DNA from: an uncultured Collinsella sp.
GTDB lineage: Bacteria; Actinomycetota; Coriobacteriia; Coriobacteriales; Coriobacteriaceae
Direction of reading: 5' to 3'
DNA length: 6,118 nucleotides
NCBI GenBank assembly: GCA_900549245.1
Contig: URNQ01000115.1
Span: forward strand, 1-6,118
This document shows, piece by piece, positions 1-4,212 of the stretch (the stretch's first letter is position 1; the number at the start of each line of letters is the position of its first letter). A model generated the notes under the pieces. It was given only the letters and a program-made list of their open reading frames with translations, did no database searches and had not been told where the DNA came from. Made by a program: the position numbers and the translations under genes.

Positions 1-1
1 A

Positions 2-406
2 ACGCAGGCGAGTGATGCCGCCGCCAAGGCGGCGCAGGCGGCAAGCTGGAGTGCGCAGGCCGCCAATGCCGCTACGGCGCAGGCGACGAGTGGCACCGCG
101 GTTGGCTCGACTCCGGTGAAGGGCCCGTTCCAGTCGTTCCCGTATTGGGCCGTGTGCTGGCTGCTGTTCTTTTTGCTGATGTTCCTGTTTGGTGCCGGTC
201 CCTTTGCCGCGCTGATCTTCTTTACGATTCCCATCTATCACTGGGTGGCGCGTGCGCTCGATGGCGATTGGGCGCGCGGGGATATTCAGGTTGGCCCGGC
301 GTCGGTGGCGATCAAGGCCCAGGGGAAGGATACTTCTGCGGAACCTGATGCTGGCGTGGCTACCGCGGCCACCGCTGAGCCATGTGCCAAAGAGGGTGAC
401 GAATGA
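2..406 (+). CDS. Small two-helix membrane protein, 5' partial (unknown function)
   Basis: I do not recognise this gene. The frame is open from the left edge to the TGA at 404-406, giving 134 visible residues, so the true start lies upstream. A GTG at 116 is possible but has no Shine-Dalgarno sequence, and the region before it reads as ordinary coding sequence. Residues 1-35 are rich in Ala and Gln (AQAA-type repeats) and probably form a helix or flexible stalk. Residues about 47-64 and 66-80 are strongly hydrophobic (WLLFFLLMFLF, then a Gly/Pro break, then AALIFFTIPIY). They would make two membrane helices, or a hairpin, with no charge between Lys40 and Arg84. The C-terminal tail (about 50 residues) is hydrophilic and Ala/Glu-rich. 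The gene overlaps the DUF4097-type gene by 4 bases, so the two are probably translationally coupled. In many bacteria DUF4097 genes follow a small DUF1700/HAAS membrane protein. This may play that part, but the visible sequence does not prove membership. Confidence 0.75.
   Translation, partial: TQASDAAAKAAQAASWSAQAANAATAQATSGTAVGSTPVKGPFQSFPYWAVCWLLFFLLMFLFGAGPFAALIFFTIPIYHWVARALDGDWARGDIQVGPASVAIKAQGKDTSAEPDAGVATAATAEPCAKEGDE
4..84 (+). repeat. Four copies of GCAGGC in an Ala/Gln-coding stretch
   Basis: GCAGGC occurs at 4-9, 34-39, 55-60 and 79-84. The copies encode the repeated Q-A pairs of the Ala/Gln-rich segment. A perfect 7-bp inverted repeat, CGCCGCC-AA-GGCGGCG (19-34), lies between the first two copies. 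The spacing is irregular, so this is a degenerate coding repeat rather than a clean tandem array. It is probably a by-product of the low-complexity protein segment. Confidence 0.35.
391..399 (+). promoter_or_regulatory. Shine-Dalgarno sequence for the DUF4097-type gene
   Basis: AGAGGGTGA matches the anti-Shine-Dalgarno complement AGGAGGTGA at 7 of 9 positions. It lies inside the 3' end of the upstream gene. Measured from its last central G (396) it is 6 bases before the ATG at 403 and 9 bases before the ATG at 406, so it cannot decide between the two adjacent starts. Confidence 0.6.
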
Positions 407-1302
407 TGAAGCTCTCGCATGAATCCAAGCTGCGCCTGGGCGTCGGCATCGGAGCGTTCGTGCTCATCATCGGACTTGTCTTTGGCATTTCGCGGACATT
501 GATTCATTTTGATGGTCCGTGGGATCTCGACGATGTTGTATCCGGCTTGTCTGGTATGGACGATGCGCTTGACGAGGACGATCTCTTGGATAGTGGTAAC
601 TATTCCGTTCGGCCTCAACAGCTTTCGAGCGAAACGTTTGATGCCGACGCGTTCACATCGCTTGACTTGGACGTGACGTCGGGCACGGTCGAGGTCAAAC
701 ACGTCTCCGGCGGGCCGGTGCGCGTAATTGAAAGCGGTCGCGTGGCAACGGGGACCGTTGCCTTCGATGCGGCAACCCAGAACCTGGCCGAAATCAAGGG
801 CTCTACGCTCAAGATTCGCCAATTCGATTGCGATGACGAGCGCGCCATTGACCGCACGGTTACCGTCGAACTGCCGCGCGAAGTTGCCGATAACATGGTG
901 GGCATTACAGCGAATGTAGGATCGGGTGATCTGACGGTCGCGGGCATTGCGTGTCATGACCTCAACCTGACTCTGGACTCGGGAGACGTTGAGTTTACGG
1001 GCACCGTGACCGATACCCTGAATGCCGAGGTCGATTCGGGCGATGTGACGTTCGAGCTCTACCAGGCCCCCGCGAAGTCGATGGATGTGAGTGTGGGCTC
1101 GGGCGACGTGGAGATGACGGTTCCGAACTCTACGGGCTTTAAGGCGATCCTCACCTTGGGCAGTGGCGACTTCGAGAGCGATTTCCTTCCGCTTGGCTAC
1201 GACGGCGAGACCATTTTGAATCTTGAATTCGATAACGGCGATAAGTCTGCCACGTATCGTTTTGAGGTCGGTTCGGGCGACATGTCGTTTGACCCGGAGT
1301 GA
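403..1302 (+). CDS. Membrane-anchored DUF4097-type beta-repeat protein
   Basis: The 299-residue protein begins with a short basic N-terminus and a hydrophobic helix (residues about 12-33, VGIGAFVLIIGLVFGI). It would therefore be anchored by its N-terminus with the rest outside the cell. Residues about 40-65 are an acidic linker. From residue 85 the chain becomes a series of short beta strands separated by Ser-Gly-Asp turns, at residues 174, 193, 212, 233, 254 and 291, plus an Asn-Gly-Asp at 278. The spacing of about 19-24 residues (13 at the last step) is the layout expected of DUF4097/adhesin-like beta-solenoid domains. The biochemical role of the family is mostly unknown. One better-studied member type, LiaX of enterococci, acts in cell-envelope stress sensing, and I do not claim that role here. 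The start overlaps the upstream stop (ATGA, 403-406). ATG 403 and ATG 406 are equally plausible and differ by one Met. Confidence 0.85.
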   Translation: MMKLSHESKLRLGVGIGAFVLIIGLVFGISRTLIHFDGPWDLDDVVSGLSGMDDALDEDDLLDSGNYSVRPQQLSSETFDADAFTSLDLDVTSGTVEVKHVSGGPVRVIESGRVATGTVAFDAATQNLAEIKGSTLKIRQFDCDDERAIDRTVTVELPREVADNMVGITANVGSGDLTVAGIACHDLNLTLDSGDVEFTGTVTDTLNAEVDSGDVTFELYQAPAKSMDVSVGSGDVEMTVPNSTGFKAILTLGSGDFESDFLPLGYDGETILNLEFDNGDKSATYRFEVGSGDMSFDPE

Positions 1303-1348
1303 CATGCGGTTTTGGGAGATCGGTACATATAGGCATGCTCTTTGATGG

Positions 1349-1388
1349 AGGCGCCGGGGCCGTGGTCGGCTTCGGCGCCTTTGCCTTT
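1349..1388 (+). terminator. Strong hairpin after the DUF4097-type gene, likely intrinsic terminator
   Basis: AGGCGCCG (1349-1356) pairs perfectly with CGGCGCCT (1373-1380). Inside it GCCG (1359-1362) pairs with CGGC (1367-1370) around a TGGT loop. The intervening GG (1357-1358) faces TT (1371-1372) and can form two G-U pairs in RNA. The result is a continuous 14-bp stem with a 4-base loop, 46 bases after the stop of the upstream gene. The following T tract is interrupted (TTTGCCTTT, 1380-1388), so release may be less efficient than at a canonical terminator. It is well placed to separate the envelope operon from elp3. A role as a 5' regulatory stem for elp3 is less likely if that transcript starts at the ATG. 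Confidence 0.65.
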
Positions 1389-1399
1389 ACAATGGGGGC
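1388..1399 (+). promoter_or_regulatory. Candidate -10 box for a leaderless elp3 transcript
   Basis: TACAAT (1388-1393) fits the actinobacterial TANNNT -10 consensus. It ends 6 bases before the A of the elp3 ATG at 1400, which puts the expected transcription start at or next to the start codon. There is no usable Shine-Dalgarno sequence: the GGGGG at 1394-1398 is one base from the ATG, too close to serve. No convincing -35 hexamer is visible at 16-18 bases upstream, where the sequence belongs to the terminator hairpin. The assignment rests on the -10 match and the spacing. Confidence 0.45.
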
Positions 1400-3307
1400 A
1401 TGGAACAGATTATCTTGAACATACTCGAGGCCTTGCGTCGCGGTGAGTCCGTGGACGACAAGATGCTCGTCAAACTGATACATGCCGAGGCGCGCCGTGA
1501 GGGTGCCGACAAACGCGATTTGGCCAAGCGCCGTCTGCTGCCGTTCTACCAGCGGGTTAAACGTGAGGAGCCGGCTCGGTGGGCTGCGTGGAATGTCGAT
1601 GCCGAGCTGGAACGTCAACTGCTGCAGGTGCTGCGTATGAAGCCGCGCCGAACGGCCTCGGGCGTGGCGACCATTACCGTCATCACCAAGCCGTGGCCGT
1701 GCTCGGGCGATTGTCTGTTTTGTCCCAACGACCTGCGCATGCCCAAGAGCTACCTGCACGCCGAGCCGGCGTGCGCCCGTGCAGAGCAAAACTGCTTCGA
1801 TCCGTATTTGCAGGTGAGCGCTCGTCTGACCGCGCTTTCGCAGATGGGGCATGCGACCGATAAGATCGAGCTCATTGTGCTCGGCGGTACCTGGAGCGAC
1901 TATCCGCAAGGGTATCAGACGTGGTTTATGTCGGAGCTTTTCCGTGCGCTGAACGATGACGCCGTTGCTGGCGTGGCGGCCAACCCCATGTTGGCGCGTC
2001 CGGGCATCAGTCGTGCCGAGGCGGGGCGCCTGCTCGATGACGCTCCCGCCGATGCCCTGCCGCCGGTGGTAGCAGGGCGCCGCGAGCGCTATCGGGCTGC
2101 CGGCATTGCGACAGACGAGGCCGAGCTCGCTGCCGGCGTTGCCGACGAGCAGGGGCGTGTGGATGCTGCCGTGGGCGGCTATAACCGTGCGGTGCGTCGT
2201 CTGTACGGCCCCGGTACGCCGTGGGGCGAGGTTGCCGAGTGGCAGACGGCAACGATGGAGGAGCTTGAGCGTCAACAGCGCATCAACGAGACGGCGAAGC
2301 ATCGCGTGGTGGGGCTCGTTATCGAGACGCGCCCCGATGCCGTAACGCCGCAGGCCCTTACGCTCATCCGCCGCCTGGGCTGCACCAAGATCCAGATGGG
2401 TATTCAGAGTCTCGACCAACATTTGCTCGATATCAACGAGCGTCGCATTTCGGTGGCTCAGATCGAGCGGGCGTTTTCGCTTGCGCGCCTGTTTGGCTTT
2501 AAGATCCACGCGCACTTTATGCTCAACTTGTTGGGTGCCACGCCCGAAGGGGACAAGCGCGACTACGAACGCTTTATGACCGAAGGGGCCTTTATGCCCG
2601 ACGAGGTCAAGGTTTACCCGTGTGCGCTCATCGAGGGCTCGCGTCTGGTGAGCTGCTATGAGCGTGGCGAGTGGCGCCCCTATACCGAGGAGGAACTGCT
2701 CGACGTGCTGGCCGATGACATCGTGGTGACGCCATCGTTCTGCCGTATCAGCCGCATGATTCGCGACTTTAGCTCCGACGACATTATGGTGGGCAACAAG
2801 AAGCCTAATCTGCGTCAGCTCGTTGAGAACCGCCTAGCTGCTCGGGGTGACGGTGCGACGGTGCGTGAGATTCGCTATCGCGAGATCAGCACGGCGGGTG
2901 CCGATCTGGACGAGTTGACCCTTGACGAGGGAGTGGCGTACGAGACGCCGGTGACGCGCGAGCGCTTTTTGCAGTGGGTGACACTCGAGGGCAAGATCGC
3001 GGGCTTTTTGCGCCTGTCGCTGCCCGATCGTACTTTTGTTGCCGCGCATGCGGACGAGTTGCCGACGACGCCGGACGAGGCGATGATTCGCGAGGTGCAC
3101 GTGTATGGCATGGCGGCGCGCGTGGGGGATCAAGGCCAGGCAGCCCAGCACCATGGGTTGGGACGGTCGCTGGTGGAGCGTGCGTGCCATATTGCTCGGG
3201 ACGCGGGCTATGCGCGTATCAACGTGATTAGCGCGATTGGCACACGCGAGTACTATCGCCATTTGGGTTTTTATGACCACGGACTTTATCTGCAAAAGGA
3301 GCTCTAG
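1400..3307 (+). CDS. elp3: Elp3: tRNA U34 carboxymethyl-forming radical SAM/GNAT enzyme
   Basis: This 635-residue protein is the bacterial stand-alone Elp3. Elp3 uses S-adenosylmethionine, an Fe4S4 cluster and acetyl-CoA to place a carboxymethyl group on C5 of wobble uridine 34 of tRNA, in the cytoplasm. Residues 1-95 are a Lys/Arg-rich helical domain suited to tRNA binding. The cluster ligands are Cys101, Cys105 and Cys108 (CSGDCLFC, CX3CX2C). Further family motifs are GGTWSDYP (162-169), IETRPD (308-313), GIQSLD (334-339), HFMLNLLGATPEGD (372-385), KVYP and IEGSRL (404-416), and VGNKKPNLRQLVE (464-476). The GNAT domain ends with the acetyl-CoA loop QHHGLGRS (583-590) and GTREYYRHLGFY (614-625). 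Compared with yeast Elp3 there is extra sequence at about 188-280, and the cysteine motif is shorter than the eukaryotic CX9CX2C. ATG 1400 is chosen because the -10-like box just before it fits leaderless initiation. The stop codon abuts the next gene. Confidence 0.95.
   Translation: MEQIILNILEALRRGESVDDKMLVKLIHAEARREGADKRDLAKRRLLPFYQRVKREEPARWAAWNVDAELERQLLQVLRMKPRRTASGVATITVITKPWPCSGDCLFCPNDLRMPKSYLHAEPACARAEQNCFDPYLQVSARLTALSQMGHATDKIELIVLGGTWSDYPQGYQTWFMSELFRALNDDAVAGVAANPMLARPGISRAEAGRLLDDAPADALPPVVAGRRERYRAAGIATDEAELAAGVADEQGRVDAAVGGYNRAVRRLYGPGTPWGEVAEWQTATMEELERQQRINETAKHRVVGLVIETRPDAVTPQALTLIRRLGCTKIQMGIQSLDQHLLDINERRISVAQIERAFSLARLFGFKIHAHFMLNLLGATPEGDKRDYERFMTEGAFMPDEVKVYPCALIEGSRLVSCYERGEWRPYTEEELLDVLADDIVVTPSFCRISRMIRDFSSDDIMVGNKKPNLRQLVENRLAARGDGATVREIRYREISTAGADLDELTLDEGVAYETPVTRERFLQWVTLEGKIAGFLRLSLPDRTFVAAHADELPTTPDEAMIREVHVYGMAARVGDQGQAAQHHGLGRSLVERACHIARDAGYARINVISAIGTREYYRHLGFYDHGLYLQKEL
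3294..3301 (+). promoter_or_regulatory. Shine-Dalgarno sequence inside the 3' end of elp3
   Basis: AAAAGGAG lies in the last codons of elp3, 6 bases before the ATG at 3308, which itself follows the elp3 TAG directly. This fixes the start of the next gene and implies translational coupling within one transcript. Confidence 0.8.
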
Positions 3308-4186
3308 ATGAACAAGTCGAGTGTTTCTGCCGGCGTCGTTGCCGGCGTTGCTCTGGGAGCCGCAGCGCTTGGTGCGGCCGCCGTCGCTGTTCGTGCTGCC
3401 TGTCTGCAGGTTGCGCGAACCCGCAATGGGTTGGCGCGTGTGAAACGCGTGCACGATGAGGGCGGCGACGAAGTCCGCGTATTGGTGCAAGGCGGCGTCT
3501 ACCAAAGCGCGAGTTACATTGGCGAACGCTGGGTGGAGCCCGTCTTTGCGTACTATCGCGCGTTTGACGACGTGTTTGAGGCTGAGGACGCAATGCGTGA
3601 TGCTTATGGGCATGGTATCGACCGTATGCTCATGCTGGGCGGCGGCGGGTTTGCCTATCCCAAGTTTGCGCTGATGTCGCACGAGAGCTTGCGCATGGAC
3701 GTCATTGAGTACGATGCCGAGATTACGCGCCTGGCGCGCCGCTGGTTCTACCTGGACGAGCTGGAGCGCGCGGTGGGCGATCACCTGCGGGTGATTACCG
3801 CTGAGGCTCGCTCGTATCTGGGTGTGACGAGCGTGGGCCATCGTCGCTACGACGTGGTCGTGAGCGATTGCTTTGGCGGTGCCGAGCCCGTACGCGAGCT
3901 GGCGACGGTTGAGGCGTTGCGTTTGGTGCGAGGTAGCCTGAACCCCGGGGGCATCTATGTTGCCAATATCGTGAGTGCGAACAGGGGGAGCGACGTGACG
4001 TTCCTGCGCGATTGCGTCGCCACGGCACTCGAGGTATTCGCCCGCGCCTGGGTGGTCCCATGTGGCGATACAGAGTTCGGCGGCGAGGAGAACTACCTGC
4101 TCATCGCCAGCGACGGCGACTATGCCTTTGCCGAAGCCGTGCCTTTTGATGCCGGCTTCCTCGGCACTGCCCTTCACGACAAGTAA
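3308..4186 (+). CDS. Membrane-anchored spermidine synthase-like / SAM-dependent methyltransferase-fold protein
   Basis: The 292-residue protein starts with an Ala/Gly/Val-rich hydrophobic helix (residues about 7-31), a probable signal anchor. It then has the Rossmann fold of the spermidine synthase/methyltransferase superfamily. Visible motifs are the nucleotide-binding loop LMLGGGGFAYP (108-118), the ribose-binding acidic strand DVIEYD (131-136), an adenine-site element TAEARSYL (164-171) and YDVVVSD (181-187). The Asp-rich loop of true spermidine synthases (DSTDP-like) is replaced by DCFGGAEP, which has Asp187 but no second Asp. Aminopropyl transfer to putrescine is therefore doubtful. The similar domain in 'fused MFS/spermidine synthase' proteins, whose substrates are largely unknown, is a closer comparison. 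The gene begins on the base after the elp3 stop with a strong Shine-Dalgarno sequence, so it is expressed with elp3. It could be a methyltransferase or a non-catalytic homologue. Confidence 0.8.
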   Translation: MNKSSVSAGVVAGVALGAAALGAAAVAVRAACLQVARTRNGLARVKRVHDEGGDEVRVLVQGGVYQSASYIGERWVEPVFAYYRAFDDVFEAEDAMRDAYGHGIDRMLMLGGGGFAYPKFALMSHESLRMDVIEYDAEITRLARRWFYLDELERAVGDHLRVITAEARSYLGVTSVGHRRYDVVVSDCFGGAEPVRELATVEALRLVRGSLNPGGIYVANIVSANRGSDVTFLRDCVATALEVFARAWVVPCGDTEFGGEENYLLIASDGDYAFAEAVPFDAGFLGTALHDK

Positions 4187-4212
4187 GTCTCCCCGTCCCA
4201 AAAAGACTGGTT

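Noticed and set aside
19..34. CGCCGCC-AA-GGCGGCG inverted repeat as a terminator or regulatory hairpin
   Set aside because: It lies inside an open coding frame rich in Ala codons, has a 2-base loop and no T run. It follows from the codon composition.
116..406. GTG at 116 as the true start of the first membrane protein
   Set aside because: There is no Shine-Dalgarno sequence before it, and the frame remains open with coding-like Ala/Gln codons to the window edge. A longer partial gene is the better model.
286..1305. 339-codon open frame on the minus strand opposite the DUF4097-type gene
   Set aside because: It mirrors the coding frame of a gene with clear repeat structure, and has no Shine-Dalgarno sequence or recognisable motif.
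1333..1338. GCATGC palindrome in the gap before elp3 as an operator
   Set aside because: A single 6-bp palindrome with no second copy or flanking symmetry is not sufficient evidence for a binding site.
1151..2515. 454-codon open frame on the minus strand opposite the DUF4097-type gene end and elp3
   Set aside because: It crosses the terminator and promoter region and covers conserved Elp3 motifs on the other strand. The product is low-complexity Arg/His/Leu-rich with no known fold, so it is an antisense shadow.
2834..4201. 455-codon open frame on the minus strand opposite elp3 and the spermidine-synthase-like gene
   Set aside because: It spans the junction of two well-supported plus-strand genes, has no recognisable domain, and its composition (rich in His, Arg, Ala) is typical of an antisense frame of GC-rich coding DNA.
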